Shown: positions 47,152 through 58,432, numbered from the stretch's first letter. The stretch: 64,000 nucleotides of DNA from Bradyrhizobium sp. 186 (GCF_023101685.1 NZ_CP082164.1:10323001-10387000); one strand, 5' to 3'. Notes: generated by a model from the sequence alone, not told the origin. Translations and numbers: made by a program.

Positions 47152-47757
47152 TTACACCGCGCCGTTCGGCTCGTTGTTGTTGGCGGCAGGTGCGGCCTTT
47201 GCGCCGCCCTTGGCGACACCAACGAGAGCCGGACGAAGCACGCGCTCGCCGATGGTGTAGCCGGCCTGCATGACCTGCACCACGGTGCCCGACGGCACCG
47301 ACGGATCGGGCACTTCGAACATCGCCTGCTGGAAGTTCGGGTCGAACTTCTGGCCCTGCGGATCGAACTTCTTCACGCCGTGCTTTTCCAGCGCGTTGAG
47401 CAGCGAACGCTCGGTGAGCTCGACGCCCTCGATCAGCGATGTCAGGCCAGGATCGGCAGCGGCCCGCGCCTCGGCCGGAACCGCATCAAGCGCGCGCTGG
47501 AGATTGTCGGCGATGTCGAGCACGTCGCGGGCAAAGCCGGTGATGCCATAGAGCCTGGCGTCGGCGACCTCCTTGATGGTGCGCTTGCGCAGATTCTCCA
47601 TCTCGGCCAGCGTCCGCAGCATGCGGTCACGCGCCTCGGAGACCTCCTGCTGCAACAATTCGACCGAACCGGGCTCGGGATCGTCGGGCATCACATACGG
47701 CTTTGACACCACGGGCTCGCCAGTCGTGTCTTCGGGTTGCCGGTCTCGATCGGTCAT
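47152..47757 (-). CDS. grpE: Nucleotide exchange factor GrpE
   Basis: DnaK exchange factor of 201 residues. A long coiled coil (about 30-75: [20 protein letters not shown]) precedes the beta-wing domain with [24 protein letters not shown] and [27 protein letters not shown] 47757 has an AAGAGGG site. It follows hrcA in the same direction, 93 bases later, as in many bacteria. Confidence 0.95.
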   Translation of the reverse strand: MTDRDRQPEDTTGEPVVSKPYVMPDDPEPGSVELLQQEVSEARDRMLRTLAEMENLRKRTIKEVADARLYGITGFARDVLDIADNLQRALDAVPAEARAAADPGLTSLIEGVELTERSLLNALEKHGVKKFDPQGQKFDPNFQQAMFEVPDPSVPSGTVVQVMQAGYTIGERVLRPALVGVAKGGAKAAPAANNNEPNGAV

Positions 47758-47850
47758 CGGCCCTCTTCTCAAACTCGTCTCAGGGATTTTTCTTGTCCGG
47801 ATATCGTGCTTCGGACGCCGAAAATCAAGCGCCCGTGATCGAAACGCCGG

Positions 47851-48939
47851 TCAGCCGCCCAGAAGGCGACTGACGATGCGGGCGGCGTAGTCCACGGTGG
47901 GGATCACGCGGGCATAATTCAGCCGTGTCGGCCCGATCACGCCCAAAACGCCGACGATGCGGCCGGCGGCATCCCGATAGGGCGCGATAATGGTGGAGGA
48001 GCCCGACAGCGAGAACAGCTTGTTCTCGGAGCCGATGAAGATGCGCACCCCCTCGGCAGTCTCGGCGCGGCCGAGCAGGTCGATGACGCCGCGCTTGGTC
48101 TCGAGATCGTCGAACAGAAGGCGCACGCGCTCGAGATCCTCCAGCGCGTGCAGGTCTTCGAGCAGATTGGCGTGGCCGCGGACGATGAGCTGGCGATCTT
48201 CGTTCTCGCCGCCGGACCAGCTTGCGATCCCGGCCGAGATCACCTTCTGGGTCAGCTGATCGAGCTCGGCGCGCGCCTCTCCGAGCGCAGTCTCGAGCTC
48301 GAGCCGCGCCTCGGCCAGCGTTCGGCCGCGGATTCTCGCGTTGAGGAAATTGCCGGCCTCCGTCAGCGCCGAGGATGGAACCCCCGGCGGCAGCGTCAGC
48401 ACCCGGTTTTCGACTTGGCCGTCCTCACCGACCAGGATCGCCAGCGCCTTCTCCGGTTCCAACCGGACAAACTCGATGTGTTTCAACCGCGCATTGGATT
48501 TCGGCGTCAGCACGACCGCGGCGGCCCGGGTCAGGCCGGAGAGCCGCGTCAACGCCTCCTCCAGAGCGGCCTCGACCGATTGCGCCTGGCCGACGGAGGT
48601 GAGCTGGCTCTGGATCGCCTGCCGTTCGGCGTCGTTGAGATCGCCGACCTGCATCAAGGCATCGACGAAGAAGCGTAGGCCGAGTTCCGTCGGCAGCCGG
48701 CCGGCGGAGGTGTGCGGGGCATAGATCAGGCCGAGCTGTTCCAGATCGGCCATGACATTGCGCACCGATGCCGGCGACAGCGGCATGGCGATCAGGCGCG
48801 AGATATTGCGCGAGCCGACCGGCTCACCGGTCGTGAGATAACTCTCGACGATTTGACGAAAGATATCGCGGGATCGCTCGTTGAGCTGGGCGAGGCCTGC
48901 GCGCGGCGCGATCAGATGGATCGGATCGTGATGGGCCAC
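47851..48939 (-). CDS. hrcA: Heat-inducible transcription repressor HrcA (GTG start)
   Basis: Repressor of 362 residues that normally binds CIRCE elements at groESL. The N-terminal winged helix includes [21 protein letters not shown] and [19 protein letters not shown], and the GAF-like and dimerisation parts follow, ending [27 protein letters not shown]. It starts at GTG with AGGAG nine bases upstream. No CIRCE repeat is seen in its own upstream region, so it may act elsewhere. Confidence 0.95.
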   Translation of the reverse strand: MAHHDPIHLIAPRAGLAQLNERSRDIFRQIVESYLTTGEPVGSRNISRLIAMPLSPASVRNVMADLEQLGLIYAPHTSAGRLPTELGLRFFVDALMQVGDLNDAERQAIQSQLTSVGQAQSVEAALEEALTRLSGLTRAAAVVLTPKSNARLKHIEFVRLEPEKALAILVGEDGQVENRVLTLPPGVPSSALTEAGNFLNARIRGRTLAEARLELETALGEARAELDQLTQKVISAGIASWSGGENEDRQLIVRGHANLLEDLHALEDLERVRLLFDDLETKRGVIDLLGRAETAEGVRIFIGSENKLFSLSGSSTIIAPYRDAAGRIVGVLGVIGPTRLNYARVIPTVDYAARIVSRLLGG

Positions 48940-49112
48940 GGACGTTAACTCCTCTCGGATGCTTGTAATTTGTCTATCCGGGAGGCCGCTGACAAGCGTG
49001 GTTTTGCGATTGCCTGGGGACCGAAAAGTCAGACGTCCCCCTTGCCGCCTACCCTCACCCCACCTACAAGCACCGCGAACAGCCTATTCCCGTGAGTTTT
49101 GGAGGATTTCCC

Positions 49113-49826
49113 ATGCGGCCAAGCCGCCGTGCGCCCGACGAATTGCGCCCCGTGACGCTGGAGCGCGGCGTGGTCAAATATGCGGAAGGCTCCTGCCTGG
49201 TGAAGTTCGGCGATACCCATGTGCTGGTCACCGCCACTTTGGAAGAGCGCCTGCCGCCGTGGCTGAAGGGCCAGGGCCGCGGCTGGGTCACCGCCGAATA
49301 CGGCATGCTGCCGCGCGCCACGCTGGAACGCACCCGCCGCGAGGCCTCCGCTGGAAAACAGAGCGGCCGCACCGTGGAAATCCAGCGCCTGATCGGCCGC
49401 TCGCTTCGCACCATCGTCGATCTCGAAGCGCTCGGCGAGCGTCAGATCACGGTCGATTGCGACGTGATCCAGGCCGACGGCGGCACCCGTACGGCCTCGA
49501 TCACGGGCGCCTGGGTCGCGCTCGCTGATTGCATCAGCTGGATGAAGGCGCGCAACATGATCAAGGCCAATGTGATGCGCGACAACGTCGCCGCGATCTC
49601 CTGCGGCATCTACAACGGCACGCCGGTGCTCGATCTCGACTATGCCGAGGATTCGGAAGCCCAGACCGACGCCAATTTCGTCATGACCGGCGACGGCCGC
49701 ATCATCGAGGTGCAGGGAACCGCGGAGCGCGAGCCGTTCACGCAGGACGAGTTCCTGGCGCTGATGGCGCTGGCACGCAAGGGCGTCGCGCGTCTCGTGG
49801 ACTTGCAGAAACTTGCGGTGGCATAG
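49113..49826 (+). CDS. rph: Ribonuclease PH
   Basis: Phosphorolytic 3'-5' exoribonuclease for tRNA maturation, 237 residues. The family block [18 protein letters not shown] starts the protein, with [19 protein letters not shown] for the phosphate and RNA sites and [21 protein letters not shown] 49113 has a GGAGG site. It is divergent from hrcA and followed closely by rdgB and hemW. Confidence 0.96.
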   Translation: MRPSRRAPDELRPVTLERGVVKYAEGSCLVKFGDTHVLVTATLEERLPPWLKGQGRGWVTAEYGMLPRATLERTRREASAGKQSGRTVEIQRLIGRSLRTIVDLEALGERQITVDCDVIQADGGTRTASITGAWVALADCISWMKARNMIKANVMRDNVAAISCGIYNGTPVLDLDYAEDSEAQTDANFVMTGDGRIIEVQGTAEREPFTQDEFLALMALARKGVARLVDLQKLAVA

Positions 49827-49836
49827 TCAATAAGCC

Positions 49837-50472
49837 ATGCACCGCCGAATCACCGGAAAGCTCGTCATCGCGACCCACAATCCCGGCAAGCTCGCCGAGA
49901 TGAAGGAGCTGCTCGCGCCTCACGGCATCGAGGCGGTGTCGGCCGGCGAGCTCGGCCTGCCCGAACCGGAAGAGACCGGCCACGATTTCCGCAGCAACGC
50001 CGCGATCAAGGCGAGCGCGGCGGCGCAGGCGACTAAGCTTCCTTCCTTCGCCGATGATTCCGGCATCGTGGTCGACGCGCTCGACGGCGCGCCCGGCATC
50101 CACAGCGCACGCTGGGCGGGTCCGTCCAAGGATTTCACCGCGGCGATGACGCGGATCGAGCGCCTGTTGCGGGAGCGCGGCGCCACCACACCGGACAAGC
50201 GCACCGCGCATTTCGTCTCCGCGCTCTGCGTCGCCTGGCCCGACCATCATCTCGAAGAAGTCGAGGCGCGCGTCGACGGCACGCTGGTCTGGCCGCCGCG
50301 CGGCACGGCCGGCTTCGGCTACGACCCGATGTTTTTGCCCGACGGCCACACACGTACGTTCGGCGAGATGACCAGCATCGAGAAGCACGGCCTGCCGCCG
50401 TTGGGCCTCGGACTCTCGCACCGTGCCCGCGCCTTCGTGAAACTGGCGGAGATCTGCCTTGAGCCGCGCTAA
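49837..50472 (+). CDS. rdgB: dITP/XTP pyrophosphatase (RdgB/HAM1)
   Basis: House-cleaning nucleotidase of 211 residues that removes deaminated purine triphosphates. The nucleotide-binding [16 protein letters not shown] is at the N-terminus, the catalytic [25 protein letters not shown] at about 67-90, and [12 protein letters not shown] and SHRARAF near the C-terminus. It lies 10 bases after rph and overlaps hemW by 14 bases. Confidence 0.96.
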   Translation: MHRRITGKLVIATHNPGKLAEMKELLAPHGIEAVSAGELGLPEPEETGHDFRSNAAIKASAAAQATKLPSFADDSGIVVDALDGAPGIHSARWAGPSKDFTAAMTRIERLLRERGATTPDKRTAHFVSALCVAWPDHHLEEVEARVDGTLVWPPRGTAGFGYDPMFLPDGHTRTFGEMTSIEKHGLPPLGLGLSHRARAFVKLAEICLEPR

Positions 50473-51613
50473 CGAAGCTTTCGGCGTCTACGTGCACTGG
50501 CCGTTCTGCCTGTCGAAGTGCCCCTATTGCGACTTCAACAGTCACGTCCGCCACGCCCCGATCGACGAGGCGCGCTTTGCCTCTGCCTTTACGCGCGAGA
50601 TCGAAACGACTGCGCAGCGCGCGCCGGGCCGCGAGGTCACCTCGATCTTCCTCGGCGGCGGCACACCGTCTTTGATGCAGCCTGCGACCGTCGGCGCGGT
50701 TCTCGATGCCATCGGCAAGCACTGGAAGGTCGCCGGCGACGTCGAGGTCACGCTCGAGGCGAATCCGACCAGCGTCGAAGCCACGCGCTTCGCAGGCTAT
50801 CGCGCCGCCGGCGTCAACCGCGTCTCGCTCGGAGTGCAGGCGCTCGACGACGCCTCGCTGAAAGCGCTGGGCCGCCTGCATAGCGCCCGCGAGGCACTCG
50901 ATGCGGTCGCGATCGCGCGCCGTTCGTTCGACCGTTACTCCTTCGATCTGATCTACGCCCGCCCCGACCAGACCCCGGCGATGTGGGCCGATGAACTACG
51001 TCACGCCATCGACGAGGCCGCCGAGCATCTGTCGCTCTATCAGCTCACCATCGAGGAAGGCACGCCGTTTTTCGGCCTGCACCAGGCCGGCAAGCTGAAG
51101 ATACCGGACGAAGCGGTCGCGCGCGCGCTCTACGACGTCACGCAGGAAACCTGCGACAAGCTCGGGCTGCCTGCTTACGAGATCTCCAATCACGCGCGGC
51201 GCGGCGCCGAGTGCCGGCACAATCTGGTCTACTGGCGCGGCGAGGAATATGCCGGCGTCGGCCCTGGCGCACACGGAAGACTCGATATCGACGGCATCAG
51301 GCACGCAATCGCCACCGAGAAGCGCCCCGAAGCCTGGCTGATGCGGGTCGAAACCAACGGCCATGGCGTCGTCACCGACGATCTCCTCAACAGCGAGGAG
51401 CGCGCCGACGAATTCCTGCTGATGGGATTGCGCCTTGCGGAAGGTATCGATCCGAAGCGTTACACTGCCCTGTCCGGCCGCCCGCTCGACCCCAAGCGCA
51501 TCGCGCTGTTGCGCGAAGAAGGTGCGATCACGGTGGATGCAACGGGACGGCTGCGCGTGACGAGCAGCGGTTTTCCGGTGCTGGACGCGGTAGTCGCGGA
51601 TCTGGCGGCGTAA
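50459..51613 (+). CDS. hemW: Radical SAM heme chaperone HemW (TTG start)
   Basis: A 384-residue HemN-like radical SAM protein now viewed as a heme chaperone. Iron-sulfur ligands are C17, C21 and C24 in [16 protein letters not shown] and [13 protein letters not shown] are the SAM-binding blocks, and the C-terminal HemN domain is present. It lacks the extra cysteine before the cluster motif typical of true coproporphyrinogen oxidase HemN. The start is TTG 50459 with GGAG eight bases upstream, within the end of rdgB. Confidence 0.92.
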   Translation: MSRANEAFGVYVHWPFCLSKCPYCDFNSHVRHAPIDEARFASAFTREIETTAQRAPGREVTSIFLGGGTPSLMQPATVGAVLDAIGKHWKVAGDVEVTLEANPTSVEATRFAGYRAAGVNRVSLGVQALDDASLKALGRLHSAREALDAVAIARRSFDRYSFDLIYARPDQTPAMWADELRHAIDEAAEHLSLYQLTIEEGTPFFGLHQAGKLKIPDEAVARALYDVTQETCDKLGLPAYEISNHARRGAECRHNLVYWRGEEYAGVGPGAHGRLDIDGIRHAIATEKRPEAWLMRVETNGHGVVTDDLLNSEERADEFLLMGLRLAEGIDPKRYTALSGRPLDPKRIALLREEGAITVDATGRLRVTSSGFPVLDAVVADLAA

Positions 51614-51630
51614 GTCTCAACCAAATCGGC

Positions 51631-51757
51631 GGTGCGCTCCCTCTCCCGCTTGCGGGAGAGGGTTGGGGAGAGGGTGTCTCCGCAACGGGACAATCCCCAA
51701 GCGGAGAGAGCCCTCACCCGGCGCTACGCGCCGACCTCTCCCGCAAGCGGGAGGGGT
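51631..51757. repeat. ctctcccgcttgcgggagagg repeat cluster
   Basis: Two hairpin units (about 51640-51661 and 51737-51752) with the gttggggagagggtgtctccgcaa linker also found near 19480 and 46090. Between convergent hemW and a lipoprotein gene. Confidence 0.75.
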
Positions 51758-51763
51758 GAATCA

Positions 51764-53014
51764 TCAAGCCCCAAAACTCTTCGGCGAACCCGCGACCGCC
51801 ACACCACCGCCGGTCGTCACCTTCATCACCGCGAGGCCGCGCTCGTTCGTTCCATCCGCGCGGAAGCGGAACAGGCCGTCGATGCCGGCGAAGCCGGAGG
51901 GGTTGGTGAGCACGTCGGACGAGAAGCGCGTGGGGCCTTGCGTGCGCGCGAGCGCGGCGACGAGAGCCACTGCGTCGTAGGCGAGCGTTGCGGTGCGCAC
52001 CGGCTCGCCGCCATATTTGGTGCGATAGCGGCCGGAGAATGCGCGAAAGCCGGCCGGGTCGGGCGCGGCATAGAGGCCGCCTTGCAGCGCAGAGCTGGCA
52101 TAGACGCGCGGATTGTCCCAGAGGCCGGTGCCGAGCAACTGGATGTTGCGCAAATTCGCGCCCGCCGCGGTCATCGCATCCGCCACCGCGACGACGGCAT
52201 CGCCGTCATCGGCAATGAACAGCGCATCTGCGCTGCCGAGCTGCTGCGCCACCGTCCGCGCCGGCGTGGCGCGATCGGCGCCGTATTTCTCGAACGCGAC
52301 AATGCGGCCGCCGCGCCGCGGCACCGCCGCCTTCACCGCGGCTTCGACGACATTGCCATAGGCATTGTCGGGCACGAGGACGGCGACGGAACGCTTTCCG
52401 ACGCTGGCGGAGTATTCGACGATGCGGTTGACGTCGGACTCCGGCAGGAAGGAGAGCAGATAGACGCCGCGGCCGGCGATGCTGGAGTCGGTCGAGAACG
52501 CCATCACCGGGATGCCGCGGGTGCGCGCGACCTGCGCCACCGCAGGCACCGACTGCGCAAACAGCGGCCCCAGAATGATCTCGGCGCCTTCGTCGACCGC
52601 CTGCTGCGCACCCTGCTGGGCACCTTGTGGACTGCCGTTGTCGTCCTTGATCAGGAGCTGGATGTTGGGATTCTGGAACTCGGCCAGCGCCATCTCGGCA
52701 GCGTTGCGCATGGATTGCGCGGCCAAACCGGCATTGCCGGCGGCCGAGAGCGGCAGGATCACGGCGACTTTCACCCCGCCGGTGCCGGCGGTCGTGGCCT
52801 GTTGCGGCGGCCCCGCGGGTTGGGCCGGGGGCGAAGAGCTGCTGAACGGGTTGGAGAACTGGCTGAGGCTCTGCTGCACGCCGGCGCAGGCCGACAGCAG
52901 CGGCGCGCCGAGCAGCAGGCCAAGCGCGCTCCGCCGGGTCGCCCCCGACGATCGGGGCCCCGGAGAGGGAGACTCTTCCGAAGAGGAAGATCTGGGATAA
53001 CGCGGGCCCACCAT
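51764..53014 (-). CDS. LpoA-like lipoprotein with periplasmic-binding-protein fold
   Basis: Lipoprotein of 416 residues. A lipobox (LLLGAPLLSAC) lies at about residues 33-43 after a Ser/Arg-rich N-terminus; the mature part has a type I periplasmic binding protein (Leu/Ile/Val-type) fold with VKVAVILPLSAAGNAG, IILGPLFAQSVPAV and ALFIADDGDAVVAV. Next to rsmI-yraN, this matches the E. coli lpoA-rsmI-yraN neighbourhood, where LpoA activates penicillin-binding protein 1A. LpoA function is inferred from that context; the N-terminal TPR part of E. coli LpoA is absent. Confidence 0.82.
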   Translation of the reverse strand: MVGPRYPRSSSSEESPSPGPRSSGATRRSALGLLLGAPLLSACAGVQQSLSQFSNPFSSSSPPAQPAGPPQQATTAGTGGVKVAVILPLSAAGNAGLAAQSMRNAAEMALAEFQNPNIQLLIKDDNGSPQGAQQGAQQAVDEGAEIILGPLFAQSVPAVAQVARTRGIPVMAFSTDSSIAGRGVYLLSFLPESDVNRIVEYSASVGKRSVAVLVPDNAYGNVVEAAVKAAVPRRGGRIVAFEKYGADRATPARTVAQQLGSADALFIADDGDAVVAVADAMTAAGANLRNIQLLGTGLWDNPRVYASSALQGGLYAAPDPAGFRAFSGRYRTKYGGEPVRTATLAYDAVALVAALARTQGPTRFSSDVLTNPSGFAGIDGLFRFRADGTNERGLAVMKVTTGGGVAVAGSPKSFGA

Positions 53015-53367
53015 GGCAGCTCTTCTTCTGATCGGCCCTGTTCGGACCGGTCACAACGATTCTTCCGCGACAGAAGCCGGGGATTCAGGCATATTGTCGG
53101 CAAATAGTTAACTAAAACAAAAGGATAATAACCGCTTAACGCGGCCCTATCTCAAGTCCTGGCTAGCTGTTCGCCGTCCGTCACGCAGCATCAAGGCGGG
53201 GTTTCCGCCGCGAATATGGCGCTGGGCCTCCACTCCCTCTCGAATGTGATGCCGGATGGATCACATTCCCGTCCTTCCTGCCCCATGACTTAATATCTTG
53301 CGTCGGTACGATCTTTTTCAGAGGAGCGGTTCCCAGCCCTCCGGATCATGCCTAAGTTCGTTTCATT
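53015..53367. other. Divergent promoter region between lipoprotein gene and rsmI
   Basis: No gene is seen. The middle (about 53095-53145) is AT-rich, with aaatagttaactaaaacaaa-type sequence standing out against the GC-rich flanks. This is a reasonable place for promoters of one or both divergent genes. Confidence 0.5.
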
Positions 53368-54318
53368 ATGCGCGCAAAGCCGGCCCCGATAAATACGCCT
53401 GAAGATACGGACACCGCCTTGCGCGGTTTCTCCATCGATGCCCACCGCTTTGCGGCGCCGAAGGCGGCGCCGGGCCTCCATCTGGTCGCAACCCCCATCG
53501 GCAATCTCGGCGACATCACGCTGCGCGCGCTCCAGACGCTCGCCGGCGTCGACGTGATCGCCTGCGAGGACACCCGCATTTCGCGGCGCCTGACCGAGCG
53601 CTACGCCATCTCCGCGCAGCTCAAGCCCTATCACGAGCACAATGCCGAGGCCGCGCGTCCAAAAATCCTGGAGGCGCTGGCGCAGGGCGGCTCGGTCGCG
53701 CTGGTATCGGATGCCGGCACGCCGCTGATCTCCGATCCCGGCTTCAAGCTGGTCCGCGAGGTCTGCGCCGCCGGACACGCAGTCTACGCGCTGCCCGGCC
53801 CGTCCTCGGTGCTGGCGGCGCTGTCGGTTGCGGCGCTGCCGACCGACCGCTTCTTCTTCGAAGGCTTTCTGCCGGCCAAATCGGCCGCGCGCCGGACGCG
53901 CCTCACAGAGCTCGCCCGCATCGACGCGACGCTGGTGATGTTCGAATCCGGCAACCGCGTGCAGGATACGCTCGCCGAGCTCGCCGACATCATGGGGACG
54001 CGCGAAGCCGCGATCTGCCGCGAGCTGACCAAGCTGCATGAAGAGATTTCGCGCGCGCCACTCAGCGAGTTGGCCCGCGAGACGGACACGCTGGAGACGC
54101 GCGGCGAATTCGTGCTGGTGATCGCTCCGCCCGCGGCTGACGCGGAGGTGATGACGGCGGATGCACTCGACGACCTCCTGCGCGACCAGCTCAAGACGCA
54201 AAGCGTCAAGGACGCGGTGGCACATGCGGTCGAGCTGTCCGGGCGGCCGCGCCGCGAGGTCTATGCCCGCGCGCTCGAGCTCGCAAAACTTTTGCGGGGC
54301 GGCGATGGCGAAGACTGA
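53368..54318 (+). CDS. rsmI: 16S rRNA 2'-O-ribose methyltransferase RsmI (C1402)
   Basis: Tetrapyrrole-methylase fold enzyme of 316 residues. [18 protein letters not shown] starts the core, then [14 protein letters not shown] and [16 protein letters not shown], all RsmI signatures. Its stop overlaps the yraN start. About 30 residues precede the core. The genes yraN and gshB follow in the same direction. Confidence 0.95.
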   Translation: MRAKPAPINTPEDTDTALRGFSIDAHRFAAPKAAPGLHLVATPIGNLGDITLRALQTLAGVDVIACEDTRISRRLTERYAISAQLKPYHEHNAEAARPKILEALAQGGSVALVSDAGTPLISDPGFKLVREVCAAGHAVYALPGPSSVLAALSVAALPTDRFFFEGFLPAKSAARRTRLTELARIDATLVMFESGNRVQDTLAELADIMGTREAAICRELTKLHEEISRAPLSELARETDTLETRGEFVLVIAPPAADAEVMTADALDDLLRDQLKTQSVKDAVAHAVELSGRPRREVYARALELAKLLRGGDGED

Positions 54319-54712
54319 CGGCGCCACGCCGATGGAACCAAAAGTCGCCTCGCCCGAACGCGTCGCCGCCTTCCGCACCGGTATCTCCGCCGAGAGCCGC
54401 GCCGCAGCCTTCCTCATGGCGAAGGGCTACCGCATCCTGGCAAAACGCTACCGCACGCCGCATGGCGAGATCGATATCGTGGCGCGGCGCCGCAACCTGA
54501 TCGCTTTCGTCGAGGTCAAGGCACGTGCGACGCTGGATGACGCCGCCTTTGCCGTGACGCCGCGCCAGCAGCTGCGCATCATCGATGCCGCGCAGGGCTG
54601 GCTCGCCGCGCATCCCGAGCATGCGGAATTTGAAATGCGATTCGATGCCATGCTGATTGCGCCGCGGTCACTTCCGCGCCATGTGTTGGCGGCATTCGAC
54701 GCCTCGACCTGA
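54305..54712 (+). CDS. yraN: YraN family protein (UPF0102, endonuclease-like fold)
   Basis: A 135-residue protein with the UPF0102 pattern: [39 protein letters not shown] with the acidic residues of a PD-(D/E)xK-like fold, and the following [15 protein letters not shown] helix. Cytoplasmic, function uncertain. ATG 54305 lies within the end of rsmI, suggesting translational coupling. Confidence 0.92.
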   Translation: MAKTDGATPMEPKVASPERVAAFRTGISAESRAAAFLMAKGYRILAKRYRTPHGEIDIVARRRNLIAFVEVKARATLDDAAFAVTPRQQLRIIDAAQGWLAAHPEHAEFEMRFDAMLIAPRSLPRHVLAAFDAST

Positions 54713-54722
54713 AAGGCAGAAC

Positions 54723-55667
54723 ATGAAACTGAACGTCGCCGTCCAGATGGATCCCATCGCCCGCATCAACATTAGCGGCGATTCCACCTTCGCGCTGCTG
54801 CTGGAGGCGCAGAAGCGCGGCCACGGCCTGTCCTACTACACGCCCGACAAGCTGTCGCTGGTCGGCGAGGAGCTGGTCGCTCCGGTCCAGCTCCTGACCG
54901 TGCGCGACGAGCCCGGCAATCACTTCACTCTTGGTGAACCCCACCGCGAGGCACTGAACGGTTTTGACGTGGTGCTGCTGCGCCAGGACCCACCGTTCGA
55001 TCTCGCCTACATCACCTCGACGCATTTTCTGGAGCGCATCCACCCGAAGACGCTGGTCGTCAACGATCCGGCCTCGGTGCGCAACGCGCCGGAAAAACTG
55101 TTCGTGATGAACTTTCCGCAGCTGATGCCGCCGACGCTGATCTCGCGTGATCTGGATGAGATCAACGCCTTCCGCGAGCAGCACGGCGCCGTGGTGATGA
55201 AGCCGCTGCACGGCCATGGCGGCGCGGCGGTGTTCCGCGTGATGCAGCAGGACATGAATTTCGGCTCGCTGTTCGACATGTTCTCGGTGACGTTCAAGGA
55301 GCCCTGGGTGATCCAGCAATTCATCCCCGAGGTGAAGCAGGGCGACAAGCGCATCATCCTGGTCAACGGCGAGTTCGCCGGCGCCGTCAACCGCGTGCCG
55401 GCCGTGGACGATCTCCGCTCCAACATGGTGCGCGGCGGCGCGGCGCAGGAGACCGAGCTGACCCCCCGCGAGCGCGAAATCTGCGCGACGGTCGGACCGG
55501 CGCTGCGCGAGTGCGGCCTCCTGTTCGTCGGCATCGACGTCATCAACGGCAGCCTCACCGAGATCAACGTGACCTCTCCGACCGGCATCCGCGCAATTGC
55601 AAAGCTCGGCGGGCCGGACGTGGCAGCCAAGGTCTGGGACGCGATCGAGCAGAAGCGGGCGAGGTAG
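54723..55667 (+). CDS. gshB: Glutathione synthetase
   Basis: ATP-grasp ligase of 314 residues that adds glycine to gamma-glutamylcysteine. [20 protein letters not shown] begins the protein; ATP-grasp features include [34 protein letters not shown] and [21 protein letters not shown] near the end. ATG 54723 is preceded by AAGGCAG. It closes the rsmI-yraN-gshB operon. Confidence 0.96.
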   Translation: MKLNVAVQMDPIARINISGDSTFALLLEAQKRGHGLSYYTPDKLSLVGEELVAPVQLLTVRDEPGNHFTLGEPHREALNGFDVVLLRQDPPFDLAYITSTHFLERIHPKTLVVNDPASVRNAPEKLFVMNFPQLMPPTLISRDLDEINAFREQHGAVVMKPLHGHGGAAVFRVMQQDMNFGSLFDMFSVTFKEPWVIQQFIPEVKQGDKRIILVNGEFAGAVNRVPAVDDLRSNMVRGGAAQETELTPREREICATVGPALRECGLLFVGIDVINGSLTEINVTSPTGIRAIAKLGGPDVAAKVWDAIEQKRAR

Positions 55668-55682
55668 CGCCTCTCACCGCGT

Positions 55683-55763
55683 AGCCCGGATGGAGCGCAG
55701 CGAAATCCGGGATTTCGCAACATACTCAGCGGCCCCGGATTGCGCTTCGCTCCATCCGGGCCA
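55683..55763. repeat. tagcccggatggagcg palindrome
   Basis: Inverted arms cccggatggagcgcagcgaaatccggg and its near complement, with a short AT-rich centre. It follows gshB and may help terminate transcription. Confidence 0.75.
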
Positions 55764-56031
55764 CGCACTGCACGCGCGGCACACCTGCCCATCACTAACC
55801 ACCCATTCACCATGACGGTTCGCGCAGCGTCTGCGAGTGCCTGTCGCCTTGCGTGAAACTACGGAGCCGCGGGCTACCGAATAACGCGGCATTCACCATC
55901 CGGCCAGAACTCCCATCGTGACCGGCGATCACATTCGGCCTCGCAACACCCCCTACACTTTTACTGCCTACTCATCGACACGGGGAACCCGCCAGGTGCG
56001 GTTCGAGTGCCCCGCGTAAGAGTAGAGGCGT
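55764..56031 (+). other. Upstream region of the cpaB operon
   Basis: About 270 bases with no credible gene. It is the only place for the promoter of the pilus operon that follows. An AT-richer stretch (cccctacacttttactgcctactc) lies about 75 bases before the cpaB ATG; no standard promoter is recognised. Confidence 0.45.
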
Positions 56032-56847
56032 ATGAACACCGCACGCATTGTCGTTCTCGTCATTGCGCTGAGCGCCGGCGGCGTCGCTGCGTATCTGGCG
56101 AGCGGCTATGACAACAAGCCGGCTCCCGCCGCACCCGTGGCCGAGAAGCTGCCGACGGTCGAGGTTCTCGTCGCCAAGACCGACATCGGGCTCGGCCAGT
56201 ATGTGAAGGCCGAAGACCTGCAATGGCAGGTCTGGCCGGCGGCGACCGCGAGCAGCGCCTTCATCCGCCGTGACAACCGGCCGGAAGCACAGAGCCAGAT
56301 CGCGGGCTCGATCGCGCGCGTGCCGTTGATGCAGGGCGAGCCGATCCGCGAGCAGAAGCTGGTGAAGGCCGAGGGCTCCGGCTTCATGGCCGCGATCCTG
56401 CCGACCGGCATGCGGGCCGTCTCCACCGAGATTTCAGCAGAGACCGGCGCCGGCGGCTTCATCCTGCCGAACGACCGCGTCGACATCGTTCTGACCCGCC
56501 GCTTGAAGAATCCCGACGGCAACAACGGCCCGACCGCCGGCAATGACCTCATCCTTTCCGAGACCATCCTGACCAACATCCGCGTGCTCGCGATCGACCA
56601 GGCACCGAAGGAAAAGGACGGCCAGACTGCCGTGCTCGGCAAGACCGTCACGCTCGAGCTCAAGCCCGACCAGGTCGCAACCCTCGCAGCCGCGCGCCAG
56701 GGCGGCACGCTGCAACTGGCGCTGCGGAGCATCGTCGATGCCAACGCATCGGACGGCGCGTCCGAGGACCAGGCGGTCAAGCGTCCCGGCGGCGTCAGCG
56801 TGATCCGCTACGGCGTGCCGGCGCGGCAACTAACGTCACAGAAGTGA
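56032..56847 (+). CDS. cpaB: Flp pilus assembly protein CpaB (RcpC)
   Basis: Periplasmic pilus biogenesis protein of 271 residues. It has an N-terminal membrane anchor (IVVLVIALSAGGVAAYLASGY), an SAF domain (VEVLVAKTDIGLGQYVKAEDL) and a C-terminal RcpC-type domain with GFILPNDRVDIVLTRR. It is thought to act with the CpaC secretin. First gene of the cpaBCDE run. Confidence 0.94.
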   Translation: MNTARIVVLVIALSAGGVAAYLASGYDNKPAPAAPVAEKLPTVEVLVAKTDIGLGQYVKAEDLQWQVWPAATASSAFIRRDNRPEAQSQIAGSIARVPLMQGEPIREQKLVKAEGSGFMAAILPTGMRAVSTEISAETGAGGFILPNDRVDIVLTRRLKNPDGNNGPTAGNDLILSETILTNIRVLAIDQAPKEKDGQTAVLGKTVTLELKPDQVATLAAARQGGTLQLALRSIVDANASDGASEDQAVKRPGGVSVIRYGVPARQLTSQK

Positions 56848-56861
56848 TGGGGACACCCAAG

Positions 56862-58376
56862 ATGAGACATGGGGACTATCGGACGGTGCTGCGCATTCGC
56901 GGGAATGGCGCGCGCACGTTCTGGGCAGGGGTCATGATGATGCTGGGGCTGGTCGCAGCACCGGACATGGCGAACGCTGCGGATGCGCCGGTCGGCGACC
57001 AGGCGCCGATGCAGGCGGATCTCGGCGTGGCGCCGGTCGCGACCATCGCGCCCGCCCGGACGCGCTCCCTGTCGCTCGGCGTCGGCAAGTCGGTCGTCAT
57101 CGACCTGCCGCGCGAGGTCAAGGACGTGCTGGTGGCCGATCCCAAGATCGCAAATGCGGTGATCCGCTCGGCGCAGCGCGCCTACATCATCGGCGGTCAG
57201 GTCGGCCAGACCAACGTCGTGTTCTTCACAGCCGACGGCCAGCAGGTCGCCTCCTACGACATCGCGGTGAAGCGCGACCTCAACGGCATGCGCACGGCAC
57301 TGCGCCAGTCGCTGCCGGGCGTGCAGATCGAAGGCGTCGGCGACAGCGTGATGCTGACCGGCTCGGTGACGAGCCCGGTCGAGGCCCAGCAGGCCGGCGA
57401 CGTCGCGGCGAAGCTCGTCGGCAGCGCGGACAAGGTCGTCAACAACATCGTCGTGCGCGGCCGCGACCAGGTGATGCTCAAGGTCGTCGTCGGTGAAGTG
57501 CGCCGCGACATCGTCAAGCAGTTGGGCGTCGACCTCAGCGCCAGCCTGAACGCCGGCACGGCGGTCGTGAATTTCAATAATTCCAACCCCTTCGCGGTCA
57601 GCGGCGGGCCGATCGTCGGCAGCAACGGGCTTGGCATTACCGGCCTTGCCAAGGGTGTCGCCACGGTCAACGCCACGATGCGCGCGATGGAAAGCGCCGG
57701 TGTCATGCGGACGCTGGCCGAACCGAGCCTGACGGCGATCTCGGGCGAGAACGCCACCTTCATCGCCGGCGGCGAGTTTCCGATCCCGGCGGGCTATTCC
57801 TGCGATCCGGTTACCCACGTCTGTACCACCCAGATCACCTACAAGAAGTTCGGCATCTCCCTGAACTTCACGCCGGTCGTGCTCAGCGAAGGACGCATCA
57901 GCCTGCGGGTGATGACCGAGGTCTCGGAGCTGTCGAACCAGAGCTCGATCACGGTGACGCAGGCACTGTCCTCGAGCTCGACCAATTCGATCACCATCCC
58001 CTCGATCCAGACCCGCCGCGCCGAGACGACGCTGGAAATTCCCTCCGGCGGCTCGATGGCGATGGCCGGTCTGATTCAGCAGCAGACCAAGCAGGCGATC
58101 AACGGCCTTCCCGGCGTCGACCAGGTTCCTATTCTTGGCGCGCTGTTCCGGAGCCAGGACTTCGTCAACAACGAGACCGAGCTGATGGTGATCGTGTCGC
58201 CCTATGTGGTGCGTGCGGTTGCCCAGAAGGAATTGTCGCGGCCCGACGACGGGTTCGCGCCGGCCTCGGATGCGCAGACGGCGTTGCTCGGCCGCATGAA
58301 CCGCCTCTATGGCATCGCGCGCCGCGTCGATCCCATCAACGGCATCGAGGGCGATTTCGGCTTCATCATCGACTGA
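56862..58376 (+). CDS. cpaC: Flp pilus outer-membrane secretin CpaC (RcpA)
   Basis: Type II/IV secretin-family channel for the Flp pilus, about 504 residues. After a signal peptide (GVMMMLGLVAAPDMANAAD) come an N-terminal pilus-type domain (SLSLGVGKSVVIDLPREVKDVLVADP), a BON-like domain (SVMLTGSVTSPVEAQQAGDVA) and the secretin core (VMRTLAEPSLTAISGENATFIAGGEFPIP, GLIQQQTKQAINGLPGVDQVPILG). The start could also be 56847 or GTG 56844, which overlaps cpaB; 56862 has the better ribosome site. Confidence 0.94.
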   Translation: MRHGDYRTVLRIRGNGARTFWAGVMMMLGLVAAPDMANAADAPVGDQAPMQADLGVAPVATIAPARTRSLSLGVGKSVVIDLPREVKDVLVADPKIANAVIRSAQRAYIIGGQVGQTNVVFFTADGQQVASYDIAVKRDLNGMRTALRQSLPGVQIEGVGDSVMLTGSVTSPVEAQQAGDVAAKLVGSADKVVNNIVVRGRDQVMLKVVVGEVRRDIVKQLGVDLSASLNAGTAVVNFNNSNPFAVSGGPIVGSNGLGITGLAKGVATVNATMRAMESAGVMRTLAEPSLTAISGENATFIAGGEFPIPAGYSCDPVTHVCTTQITYKKFGISLNFTPVVLSEGRISLRVMTEVSELSNQSSITVTQALSSSSTNSITIPSIQTRRAETTLEIPSGGSMAMAGLIQQQTKQAINGLPGVDQVPILGALFRSQDFVNNETELMVIVSPYVVRAVAQKELSRPDDGFAPASDAQTALLGRMNRLYGIARRVDPINGIEGDFGFIID

Positions 58377-58432
58377 CGACGAACGGCGGCTTGGGGAATG
58401 GGGCGAGAAACGGGGCAAGAGGGGATGAAGCG

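Noticed and set aside
48940..49112. CIRCE element upstream of hrcA.
   Set aside because: No TTAGCACTC-N9-GAGTGCTAA-like inverted repeat could be found between hrcA and rph.
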